A DNA stretch of 14,899 nt from the NCBI GenBank assembly GCA_910586455.1, contig CAJUHX010000051.1, positions 1 through 14,899 of the forward strand. Direction: 5' to 3'. The DNA is from an uncultured Muribaculaceae bacterium. Lineage in GTDB: Bacteria; Bacteroidota; Bacteroidia; Bacteroidales; Muribaculaceae. The notes under the pieces are model-generated. The model saw nothing but the letters and a program-made list of their open reading frames with translations, searched no databases and was not told where the DNA came from. Position numbers and translations under genes: made by a program. How positions within the stretch are numbered: the stretch's first letter is position 1; each line of letters starts with the position of its first letter. Positions 8,523 through 14,381 of this stretch are shown one piece after another.

Positions 8523-9605
8523 ATGGACAACATAAATTCCAAAAAAGAAATAGTGGTAAGCGGCATCCGCTCCACAGGCAACCTGCACCTGGGCAACTAC
8601 TACGGTGCGCTCAGCAAATTCATAAGCATACAGGACAACTACGACTGCAACTTCTTCATCGCCGACCTGCATGCACTTACCACCAACCCCGAACCACAGC
8701 AGCTGCACGCCAACGTAAAAAATATACTGGCTGAATATCTCGCAGCCGGACTCGACCCCGACAAAGCGACAATATTCGTGCAGAGCGACATTCCTGAAAT
8801 CAGCGAAATGTACCTGCTGCTGAACATGCACGTAGGCATAGGCGAACTTATGCGTACAGCCTCGTTCAAAGACAAAGCCCGCAAGGCACTCGGCATAGGC
8901 ACTGCCGCCGGTGATGCCGAAGACGACGAAAACTTCGAACACCAGATTATAGGTGCCGAAACCAACAAGCGCGTCAACGCAGGCCTGCTCACATACCCCA
9001 CCCTCATGGCAGTGGACATTCTCATACAGAAAGCCACAAAAGTGCCCGTAGGCAAGGACCAGTTGCAGCACCTGGAACTCACACGCCGCTTCGCACGCCG
9101 CTTCAACTCATTCTACGGCGCCGACATCTTCCCCGAACCCACCGACCTCAATTTCGGTGGCGCACCCGTGAAAGTGCCCGGCCTCGACGGCAGTGGCAAA
9201 ATGGGCAAGAGCGAAGGCAACTGCATTTATCTGGTCGATGACCCCAAGGTACTCCGCAAAAAAGTAATGCGCGCCATGACCGACGACGGCCCCCACCCCG
9301 GCCAGCCCATGAGCGAACCCGTGGCAAACCTGTTCACACTGCTCGAACTCACCTCAACACCCGACGTAGTAAGCCACTTCCGCCAGGCCTACGATGACGG
9401 CACCTTGCGCTACGGCGACCTTAAAAAACAACTTGCCGAAGACATCCTGGCCGTGACCAACCCCATACGCGAGCGCGTAAACGACATCCTCGCCGACGAC
9501 GCATACCTCAACCGTGTAGTTCGCCTTGGCGCCGAAAAAGCACGCGAACGAGCGGCAGCCACACTGGCCGAAGTACGCAGCGTAATGGGCTTCCGCTCCT
9601 TCTAA
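8523..9605 (+). CDS. trpS: Tryptophanyl-tRNA synthetase
   Basis: This cytoplasmic class I synthetase charges tRNA-Trp with tryptophan using ATP. The 360-aa product shows the class I signatures HLGN at 22-25 (HIGH motif) and KMGKS at 226-230 (KMSKS motif). It also has the tryptophan-binding region GIRSTGNLHLGNYYGAL and the conserved VPVGKDQLQHLELTR stretch. Relative to the E. coli type, where FKDK leads quickly into NAGLFDYPVLMAADIL, this protein has about 25 extra residues between SFKDKARK (114-121) and VNAGLLTYP (from 151). The added part is rich in Ala, Gly, Asp and Glu (about 122-148). It is the first gene behind a TAnnTTTG promoter, and meaB follows after 26 bp. Confidence 0.96.
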   Translation: MDNINSKKEIVVSGIRSTGNLHLGNYYGALSKFISIQDNYDCNFFIADLHALTTNPEPQQLHANVKNILAEYLAAGLDPDKATIFVQSDIPEISEMYLLLNMHVGIGELMRTASFKDKARKALGIGTAAGDAEDDENFEHQIIGAETNKRVNAGLLTYPTLMAVDILIQKATKVPVGKDQLQHLELTRRFARRFNSFYGADIFPEPTDLNFGGAPVKVPGLDGSGKMGKSEGNCIYLVDDPKVLRKKVMRAMTDDGPHPGQPMSEPVANLFTLLELTSTPDVVSHFRQAYDDGTLRYGDLKKQLAEDILAVTNPIRERVNDILADDAYLNRVVRLGAEKARERAAATLAEVRSVMGFRSF

Positions 9606-9631
9606 GCCCAACCTAAAACAGCTCTTTCACC

Positions 9632-10732
9632 ATGCAAGACCATCCCGAAAACGACAGCCAATACAAAGGCCTGAACGTAAACTCCGGCGTGGCTCAGCCA
9701 CCCCAGGTAAACCCATACCTGAACAAAAGGCCCAAACGCAAGCCCCTGCCCGCAGCCTCCGAACTCATCGAAGGCATACTTAAAGGCGACGTGACCATGC
9801 TCAGCCGCGCCGTTACGCTGGTAGAGAGCATACAGCCCGCACACCAGGCAATAGCACAGGAGGTAATTGAAAAATGCCTGCCATACAGCGGCAAATCGCG
9901 CCGAATCGGCATCACCGGCGTACCCGGTGCAGGCAAGTCGACATCAATCGACGTATTCGGCCTACACGTACTAAAGCAAGGAGGCAAACTCGCCGTACTC
10001 GCCATTGACCCCTCGAGCGAGCGCACCAAAGGCTCCATACTCGGCGACAAAACCCGCATGGAAAAACTGTCGCAACACCACGGCGCATTCATACGCCCCT
10101 CTCCATCGGCAGGCTCACTGGGGGGCGTGGCTCGCAAAACACGCGAAACCATAGTACTGTGCGAAGCCGCCGGATACAACAACATATTCGTCGAAACCGT
10201 AGGCGTAGGACAGAGCGAAACAGCCGTCCACTCCATGGTCGACTTCTTCCTGCTCATACAGCTCGCCGGCACCGGCGACGAACTCCAGGGCATCAAGCGC
10301 GGCATCATGGAAATGGCTGACGGCATAGTCATAAACAAAGCCGACGGCGACAACATAGGCCCGGCACAGCTGGCTCAGGCACAATTCCGTAGCGCACTCC
10401 ATCTGTTCCCGCCGACAGAATCAGGCTGGCAGCCCGAAGTACTCACCTACTCAGGCTACTTCGAACTGGGCATAGCCGAAGTATGGGATATGATCGACCG
10501 ATACTTCGCATACGTCGACGCCAACGGATACTTCGAACGCCGACGCCACCAGCAAGCCCGCTACTGGATGTTCGAAACCATCGACGAACAACTGCGCAAC
10601 CACTTCTACAACAACCCCGAAGTCAACCGGCTCCTCGCCCGCAACGAAGACATGGTGCTCGCCAACCGGCGCAGCTCATTCATAGCCGCCCGCGACGTAC
10701 TCGACTTCTACTTCAAATCACTCCGACAATGA
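9632..10732 (+). CDS. meaB: MeaB GTPase, methylmalonyl-CoA mutase chaperone
   Basis: MeaB (ArgK family of SIMIBI G proteins) guards methylmalonyl-CoA mutase: it gates adenosylcobalamin delivery and protects the enzyme from inactivation, using GTP. The 366-aa product has the P-loop GVPGAGKST (96-104), the DPSS motif at 126-129 followed by the family block SILGDKTRM, the switch-region ETVGVGQSE from 188, and the guanine-specificity motif NKAD (235-238). A helical N-terminal arm precedes the G domain and a C-terminal dimerisation region follows. Length is normal. Its stop overlaps the start of the DUF1573 gene (ATGA at 10729-10732). A cobalamin adenosyltransferase lies two genes on, which supports a role in the propionate/succinate B12 pathway. 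The mutase genes are not in this window. Confidence 0.95.
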   Translation: MQDHPENDSQYKGLNVNSGVAQPPQVNPYLNKRPKRKPLPAASELIEGILKGDVTMLSRAVTLVESIQPAHQAIAQEVIEKCLPYSGKSRRIGITGVPGAGKSTSIDVFGLHVLKQGGKLAVLAIDPSSERTKGSILGDKTRMEKLSQHHGAFIRPSPSAGSLGGVARKTRETIVLCEAAGYNNIFVETVGVGQSETAVHSMVDFFLLIQLAGTGDELQGIKRGIMEMADGIVINKADGDNIGPAQLAQAQFRSALHLFPPTESGWQPEVLTYSGYFELGIAEVWDMIDRYFAYVDANGYFERRRHQQARYWMFETIDEQLRNHFYNNPEVNRLLARNEDMVLANRRSSFIAARDVLDFYFKSLRQ

Positions 10733-11118
10733 ACCGAATACTCTCCTTACTCGTCATAGCCCTTGTCGCCATACTCTTGCCGGCAAGCGCCCTGGCCAAA
10801 GGCGCCAAAGTAACACTGGCCGAAAAAAGCTTTGACTTCGGCACCGTAAAACAGACCGACAAAGCAGTAACCCACACATTCACAATCACCAACAGCGGCG
10901 ACGCACCTCTGGTGATAATCTCGGCCAGCGCATCCTGCGGCTGCACAAGGCCCACATACACCCCCGAGCCAATCGCACCAGGAGCCAAAGGCGAGGTAAA
11001 AGTCACCTTCATACCCGCCGGACAAAAAGGCGAAATAAACAAAGAAGTAAAAATACGCACCAACGCCACCGACGCCAAACGGCTGACACTGCGCATAACC
11101 GGCACCGTAACACCATGA
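10729..11118 (+). CDS. Secreted DUF1573 domain protein
   Basis: This 129-aa protein has a clear signal peptide (hydrophobic core about 5-20, cleavage after ASALA near residue 23) with no lipobox, so it should be soluble in the periplasm or exported. The mature part is one DUF1573 domain, an Ig-like beta fold. Its marks are the FDFGTVKQTD opening, the FTITNSGDAPLVI strand, the C70-G-C72 pair in SASCGCTRP, an APGAKGEVKVTF strand and a closing RITGTV strand. DUF1573 proteins are abundant in Bacteroidetes and their role is not established; the paired cysteines could form a disulfide or bind a metal. It overlaps meaB upstream and pduO downstream by ATGA, so it is translated with cobalamin genes although it acts outside the cytoplasm. 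The start is chosen from the signal peptide and overlap. Confidence 0.88.
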   Translation: MNRILSLLVIALVAILLPASALAKGAKVTLAEKSFDFGTVKQTDKAVTHTFTITNSGDAPLVIISASASCGCTRPTYTPEPIAPGAKGEVKVTFIPAGQKGEINKEVKIRTNATDAKRLTLRITGTVTP

Positions 11119-11666
11119 AAGTATATACCCGAGGCGGCGACAAAGGCCGCACATCGCTTGTCGGCGGAAGCCGGGTGCCCAAAAACCATCCGCGCCTTGA
11201 AGCCTACGGCACACTCGACGAACTCAACTCGTGGCTCGGCCTGGTAATATCCGAACCCGACCGCCTGCCCCAACTTGCAGTCGACACCCTGCTCGGAGTG
11301 CAGAACCGCCTGTTCGATATCGGCACCATACTGGCCACAGAGCCCGAAAGCAAATGGCAGCCCGAACCGCTGCCAGCCGACAGCGTGACCATGCTCGAAC
11401 AAGCCATCGACGAGCTCGACTCCACTGTGCCGCCACACAACCGCTTCATACTACCCGGCGGATGCCCGGCAGCGGCACGCGCGCAGGTGGCACGCACAGT
11501 AGCGCGGCGCGCAGAGCGACTGCTCATAAGCCTTGGCGACAGTATCGAAATCGCTCCCGAGATATACGCCTACATCAACCGGCTGAGCGACTACCTGTTC
11601 GTAGTCGGACGCGCCGCAAATTATTTCAACGGTCGCGATGAAATATTTTGGGAAAAATCTTGTTAG
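11115..11666 (+). CDS. pduO: PduO-type ATP:cob(I)alamin adenosyltransferase
   Basis: The enzyme transfers the 5'-deoxyadenosyl group of ATP to cob(I)alamin, making coenzyme B12 for enzymes such as methylmalonyl-CoA mutase. The 183-aa product begins with the ATP-binding motif YTRGGDKGRTSLVGG (4-18). It has the conserved RRAER (131-135) and the NRLSDYLFV block (N155, R156, D159) seen in PduO and human MMAB. Length fits the single-domain family. Its start overlaps the DUF1573 stop (ATGA at 11115-11118). With meaB two genes upstream, this places cofactor synthesis and loading in one transcript. The symbol reflects the family; it could equally be named cobO in automated annotations. Confidence 0.93.
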   Translation: MKVYTRGGDKGRTSLVGGSRVPKNHPRLEAYGTLDELNSWLGLVISEPDRLPQLAVDTLLGVQNRLFDIGTILATEPESKWQPEPLPADSVTMLEQAIDELDSTVPPHNRFILPGGCPAAARAQVARTVARRAERLLISLGDSIEIAPEIYAYINRLSDYLFVVGRAANYFNGRDEIFWEKSC

Positions 11667-11695
11667 TATATAAAAACTAAACAAACGAAATAACT

Positions 11696-11917
11696 ATGTA
11701 TTGGACACTTGAACTTGCATCAAAACTCGAAGACGCACCATGGCCCGCCACCAAGGACGAGCTTATCGACTACGCCATGCGTTCCGGCGCACCACTCGAA
11801 GTAATCGAGAATCTTCAGGAAATCGAAGACGAAGGCGAAACCTACGAAACCATCGAAGACATCTGGCCCGACTACCCCAGCAAAGAAGACTTTCTCTTCA
11901 ACGAAGAGGAATATTAA
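11696..11917 (+). CDS. Small acidic DUF2795 protein
   Basis: This 73-aa cytoplasmic protein is strongly acidic. It shows the DUF2795 pattern around PWPATKDELIDYAMRSGAPLE, where PATKDEL and a following helix are typical. The C-terminal half carries Glu/Asp-rich segments ending in NEEEY. No enzymatic motif is visible and the family's function is unknown. It follows pduO by 29 bp and is ended by a strong terminator, so it is probably the last gene of the trpS-meaB transcript. I saw no separate promoter box in the gap. Codon use matches the upstream GC-rich genes, not the mobile element to the right. Confidence 0.85.
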   Translation: MYWTLELASKLEDAPWPATKDELIDYAMRSGAPLEVIENLQEIEDEGETYETIEDIWPDYPSKEDFLFNEEEY

Positions 11918-11948
11918 GCCAAATTTAGCGACTTAAACAACTGATAAT

Positions 11949-11992
11949 CAGTCTGATAGGCAAAATTTAGTTTGTTTGTCAGACTGCTTTTT
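11949..11992 (+). terminator. Intrinsic terminator after the DUF2795 gene
   Basis: CAGTCTGA (11949-11956) pairs perfectly with TCAGACTG (11979-11986). The inner bases continue pairing with G-U wobbles to give about 16 bp around a six-base loop, and the stem is followed by a T run at 11988-11992. It lies 31 bases after the DUF2795 stop. A second perfect palindrome, ACTGAT-A-ATCAGT (11940-11952), overlaps its left arm and could compete with it. The right arm contains the first of three 41-bp spaced repeats. Confidence 0.8.
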
Positions 11993-12068
11993 ATAGCCTA
12001 AAATGACCTATTTTGTTTGTCTAAAATACGATTTTTAACGTAAATTTTGGGGTTTGTTTGTCTAAAAT
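11971..12068 (+). repeat. Three direct repeats with exact 41-bp spacing before the integrase
   Basis: TTTGTTTGTC begins at 11971, 12012 and 12053, so the period is exactly 41 bp twice. The second and third copies extend to the identical 16-mer TTTGTTTGTCTAAAAT (12012-12027 and 12053-12068); a further CTAAAAT occurs at 11998-12004. The remaining bases between copies are not conserved, so this is not a simple tandem duplication. The spacing equals about four helical turns and puts the copies on one DNA face. They fit arm-type binding sites for the adjacent recombinase or its accessory factor, or operators for its promoter. Confidence 0.8.
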
Positions 12069-12072
12069 TCAT

Positions 12073-12080
12073 TATCTTTG
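12073..12080 (+). promoter_or_regulatory. Promoter -7 box of the integrase gene
   Basis: TATCTTTG at 12073-12080 is an exact TAnnTTTG box and equals the trpS one. No well-placed TTTG lies 19-21 bases upstream: TTTG at 12053-12056 gives only 16 bases and TTTG at 12046-12049 gives 23. The promoter may therefore be weak or need activation. The third 41-bp repeat ends five bases before the box, so a protein bound there would contact or block polymerase. The leader to the ATG at 12127 is about 40 bases. Confidence 0.6.
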
Positions 12081-12126
12081 TGTCTCCTCGTGAATACTCA
12101 AATATTGACTAAAAAACTCCAAATAT

Positions 12127-13482
12127 ATGGCAAGACCGAAAAGAGATTACCCATTGGGCACATATCGACTAAGACTGCCCAAAAATCCGGATTCCAATGT
12201 GGCTTATCCGGTGCAACTTGAATATACGTGGAATCGTAAGATTATCCGCAAGACAATCGGCATTCTCGTGAGAGAAGCCGACTGGAACCAGAACCTCCAT
12301 CAAGGTCGTGGTGGTGTCCGCGTGTCATACGGCCCCGAATACAGGCGTACCAATGCGATGCTCCTTTCTAAGGTAGACAAAGTGGATTCACTACTTGCCG
12401 AATATCACCAGAATCATCCGAATCAAGTTACGGAGGAAGTTATTACAGGCATCCTTGCTGACAAACCTATTGTAAGGAAGGATAAAGGTAAAGACTTGGT
12501 TGAGTTTGTCAACGAAAGACTGGAATCTGAATATTCCCGAAACCGTATTGGCCGAAGCCGATACGAGAATGGGAAAAGCGCGATGAATATCTTCCAGACA
12601 TTCCTCCGGGCTACAAATCGTGGGACATATAAACCCGATGGCATATACCTTGGAGAAATGTCTGTAGAGTTGCTTGAGGCTTATATAACTTGGCGAAGGG
12701 ATATTAAACTAAACAGTGATGAGACCATCAACCATGCTCTGACTCCTATATTAAAGGCATGTGCATTCGCTGCTGAGTTGAAGATTATAGACCCAATACT
12801 TAGTGCGCGTATTCAAGAGATGCGTATTATCCCAAAAATTTCACTTTCTCAGGACGAGTGTGAATATGATGGAAAGAGTCTTAATTCTGAACAACTGAAG
12901 CAACTTATAGACTTCTATAAAAAAGATAAGGAGCCTCGCAGAAAAGAGTTCGTGGAAATGTTCTTGTTCGCATTTTATGCGTGTGGGATGCGTGTCGTCG
13001 ATGTCATGACTTTGCAATGGACTCATGTCAACTTGGAGAAACGAGAATTGAGTAAGATAATGGTCAAGACAAACAAAAGACATATCATACCTCTCAACGA
13101 TGCGGCAATCAATATCCTGAAGAAATGGAAAAAGAAGACATTAGGCAATAGGTTCGTTTTTGACCTGTTGAAGGAGTCAATCAATCTTGATGACAATGAG
13201 GCTTTATATAAGGCACGGAATACCGCGACTCGCAGTATAAATCAGTCCCTAAATGTCATAGGCGAGAAATTGGAGATACCCTTCACGCTGTCTATGCACG
13301 TAGCTCGCCATACATTTGCAGTATTCGCTCTCAACAAAGGTCTGTCAATGACAGTTGTGAGTCGATTGCTTGGTCATGGAAGCACAGATATTACAGAAAA
13401 GGTCTATGCTCGTTTCTTGCCAGAAACGTTGTCAACAGAATTGTCACGGCTTAATGACGATATGGAAGAAGTTTCTTTATAG
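12127..13482 (+). CDS. Tyrosine recombinase / integrase of mobile element
   Basis: The 451-aa product is a phage-type site-specific recombinase that joins element and chromosome by a phosphotyrosine intermediate. The N-terminal part (about 1-100) resembles the arm-site DNA-binding domain of Bacteroidetes integrases. A SAM-like core-binding domain follows (about 115-230), then the catalytic domain (about 250-440). The full catalytic set is visible: Arg289 in ACGMRVVDV, Lys314 in VKTNKR, His391-x-x-Arg394 in HVARHTF, His417 in LLGHGS and the nucleophile Tyr427 in KVYARFL. Length suits Bacteroides element integrases (about 400-450 aa). Base composition is lower in GC than the host genes to the left. 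It is convergent with the small HTH gene at 13545-13850, the two being separated by a perfect hairpin. All catalytic residues are present, so it should be active. Confidence 0.95.
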   Translation: MARPKRDYPLGTYRLRLPKNPDSNVAYPVQLEYTWNRKIIRKTIGILVREADWNQNLHQGRGGVRVSYGPEYRRTNAMLLSKVDKVDSLLAEYHQNHPNQVTEEVITGILADKPIVRKDKGKDLVEFVNERLESEYSRNRIGRSRYENGKSAMNIFQTFLRATNRGTYKPDGIYLGEMSVELLEAYITWRRDIKLNSDETINHALTPILKACAFAAELKIIDPILSARIQEMRIIPKISLSQDECEYDGKSLNSEQLKQLIDFYKKDKEPRRKEFVEMFLFAFYACGMRVVDVMTLQWTHVNLEKRELSKIMVKTNKRHIIPLNDAAINILKKWKKKTLGNRFVFDLLKESINLDDNEALYKARNTATRSINQSLNVIGEKLEIPFTLSMHVARHTFAVFALNKGLSMTVVSRLLGHGSTDITEKVYARFLPETLSTELSRLNDDMEEVSL

Positions 13483-13502
13483 TCATTTGCCAGAACACAA
13501 TG

Positions 13503-13541
13503 CAGCCCGATAAGTCCGCTATATAAGGACTTATCGGGCTG
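13503..13541. terminator. Bidirectional hairpin between convergent genes
   Basis: AGCCCGATAAGTCC (13504-13517) and GGACTTATCGGGCT (13527-13540) are perfect inverted repeats around a nine-base loop; C13503 and G13541 extend the stem to 15 bp. It lies in the 62-bp gap between the stops of the convergent integrase and HTH genes, the natural place for a shared terminator. Neither side has a real T run, so a protein-binding or structural role is also possible. Confidence 0.75.
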
Positions 13542-13544
13542 TGT

Positions 13545-13850
13545 TCATATACAATCGTTGGGGAGACTTGAAGCTGTCGAAAAATCTTTATAATGGAATC
13601 GCTTCAAGAATTTCTCTACATCTGCCTGAGTATACCAATACTTTTCTCCTTCAGCTGTATAGCCAATATAGCCATTATCTCGGAGTTTTTTTAAGTATCT
13701 ACCTTTGACATTAAGTAGCTCCATGAGAGCCTTGTTGTCATAAACTTTCATGGGAGGGGGATGGTTGGTGGGCTTTCTAAGATCCTCCAACATCGAGAAT
13801 ATCCGTTTTAGAATATCCCGATCATTTGATGGAATGGTAGTTTTTGCCAT
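13545..13850 (-). CDS. Small HTH DNA-binding protein (excisionase-like)
   Basis: This 101-aa minus-strand protein has a basic N-terminal helix (about 9-26) and a proline-rich linker. A winged helix-turn-helix of the MerR/excisionase kind follows (about 36-88): the DNKALMELLNVKGRYLKKLRDNG segment is the helix-turn-helix, and EKYWYTQADVEKFLKRF is the wing and last helix. Such proteins are regular partners of integrases in Bacteroides elements, where they direct excision or regulate transfer genes. It reads away from the control region 13851-14374 and toward the integrase, so a promoter within that region probably drives it. Its own operator may be the TTGGGAA-type motifs just upstream. A specific role, excision factor or regulator, cannot be told from sequence. 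Confidence 0.82.
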   Translation of the reverse strand: MAKTTIPSNDRDILKRIFSMLEDLRKPTNHPPPMKVYDNKALMELLNVKGRYLKKLRDNGYIGYTAEGEKYWYTQADVEKFLKRFHYKDFSTASSLPNDCI

Positions 13851-13871
13851 TTTTAACGGGGATTAAGTGGT

Positions 13872-13885
13872 TTGGGAATTGGGTT
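13872..13885 (+). repeat. Tandem TTGGGAA/TTGGGTT heptamers
   Basis: TTGGGAA (13872-13878) is followed at once by TTGGGTT (13879-13885), 22 bases upstream of the start of the minus-strand HTH gene. The motif is the complement of the TTCCCAA core in the iterons at 13995-14014, so the two clusters face each other across about 110 bp. They may be operator copies for one protein. Confidence 0.45.
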
Positions 13886-13973
13886 GTGTGAAGATGCCGA
13901 ACGGTGGGGAAATATCGGAGTCTTCATCCTTGCAACATCGGAATGAGGCGAAAAGATTTCTGATTTTCAGCTG

Positions 13974-14014
13974 TTTCTCAACCTTTCCAAATAGTTTCCC
14001 AACATTTCCCAACA
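13974..14014 (+). repeat. 10-bp iteron array (TTTCCCAACA type)
   Basis: Two perfect head-to-tail copies of TTTCCCAACA lie at 13995-14004 and 14005-14014. They are preceded by degenerate copies TTTCTCAACC (13974-13983) and TTTCCAAATAG (13984-13994). TTTCCCA occurs again at 14116-14122 inside an inverted repeat and near 14304. A 10-bp period puts each copy on the same helix face, as in cooperative binding sites for initiators, excisionases or repressors. Confidence 0.6.
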
Positions 14015-14105
14015 TTCATTTTTGCCTAAAACCAAAGGCTATATGCCCTGTGTTAGTATGTCAAATTCCCGACGCTGCGGATGCCGGTTGGCTTTGACAG
14101 TGACC

Positions 14106-14130
14106 ACAGATTGGATTTCCCACAATCTGT
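14106..14130. repeat. Inverted repeat ACAGATTG-N9-CAATCTGT
   Basis: Eight-base arms at 14106-14113 and 14123-14130 are perfectly complementary around a nine-base spacer that contains TTTCCCA. No T run follows and no gene ends here, so an operator is more likely than a terminator. Confidence 0.55.
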
Positions 14131-14180
14131 AAAGAAATGTCAAAACAGCACTCCAAACGTAAAAGAACCATAAAAAAAGT

Positions 14181-14203
14181 AGGAACGTTCCGGGAACGTT
14201 CCT
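14181..14203. repeat. Double palindrome, two GGAACGTTCC sites one base apart
   Basis: The 10-bp perfect palindrome GGAACGTTCC occurs at 14182-14191 and again at 14193-14202 with a single G between. With the flanking A and T, the whole 23 bp is symmetric around that central G (11-bp arms). The 11-bp offset equals one helical turn, so two dimers could bind side by side, or the strand could extrude a hairpin. It lies about 170 bp before the plus-strand HTH gene. Confidence 0.7.
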
Positions 14204-14267
14204 GATTGGTCCGGACGCAAATTCCGAAATTCGTGGCGTAAATCGAAACACTAAATCTACTTTGAAG

Positions 14268-14381
14268 ATGAAAAGTATCAAACTCCCGAAAATCGGAATG
14301 AGGGTTTCCCACCTCGCCGAAGAGATAAAGTCCGGCCCGCGCCGCATGGTTGAATCATCCAACACTGTCATGCCATGGTAA
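14268..14381 (+). CDS. Possible 37-aa small protein coupled to HTH gene
   Basis: An ATG at 14268 opens a 37-codon frame that ends with TAA at 14379-14381, overlapping the HTH start (ATG 14375) by seven bases. The peptide is basic in its first half (MKSIKLPKIGMRV) and predicted helical after that (SHLAEEIKSG). It ends in TVMPW. The same frame is open back to 14163 but without an earlier ATG. I do not recognise a family. It could be a small regulatory protein, a leader peptide that couples translation of the HTH gene, or a chance frame. Confidence 0.35.
   Translation: MKSIKLPKIGMRVSHLAEEIKSGPRRMVESSNTVMPW

Larger units (their letters stand above)
13851..14374. promoter_or_regulatory. Repeat-rich control region between divergent HTH genes
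   Basis: The 524-bp gap between the divergent HTH genes holds no convincing long gene but much ordered structure. There are TTGGGAA-type heptamers at 13872-13885, 10-bp TTTCCCAACA iterons around 13974-14014 and an inverted repeat at 14106-14130. A double palindrome lies at 14181-14203, and ATCGGAATGAGG occurs at both 13937 and 14292. A 37-codon reading frame at 14268-14381 may be a small gene. Open frames running through here on either strand have no recognisable family. The organisation suits operators, excisionase sites or a transfer/replication origin; the role is inferred. Confidence 0.5.

Noticed and set aside
12040..12050. A CTnDOT-like attachment core (GTAnnTTTGC type)
   Set aside because: The sequence GTAAATTTTGG differs at the conserved end of that core, and the integrase family relation was not shown. 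The right end is absent, so no core can be assigned.
11971..12068. CRISPR-like array because of regular repeat spacing
   Set aside because: Repeats are only 10-16 bp, there are three copies, and there are no cas genes. Repeat length and context fit recombinase or regulator sites instead.
13867..14097. A 76-codon plus-strand frame in the control region
   Set aside because: It runs through the iteron cluster with low-complexity Phe/Pro/Ser content imposed by the repeats, and no family resemblance is seen.
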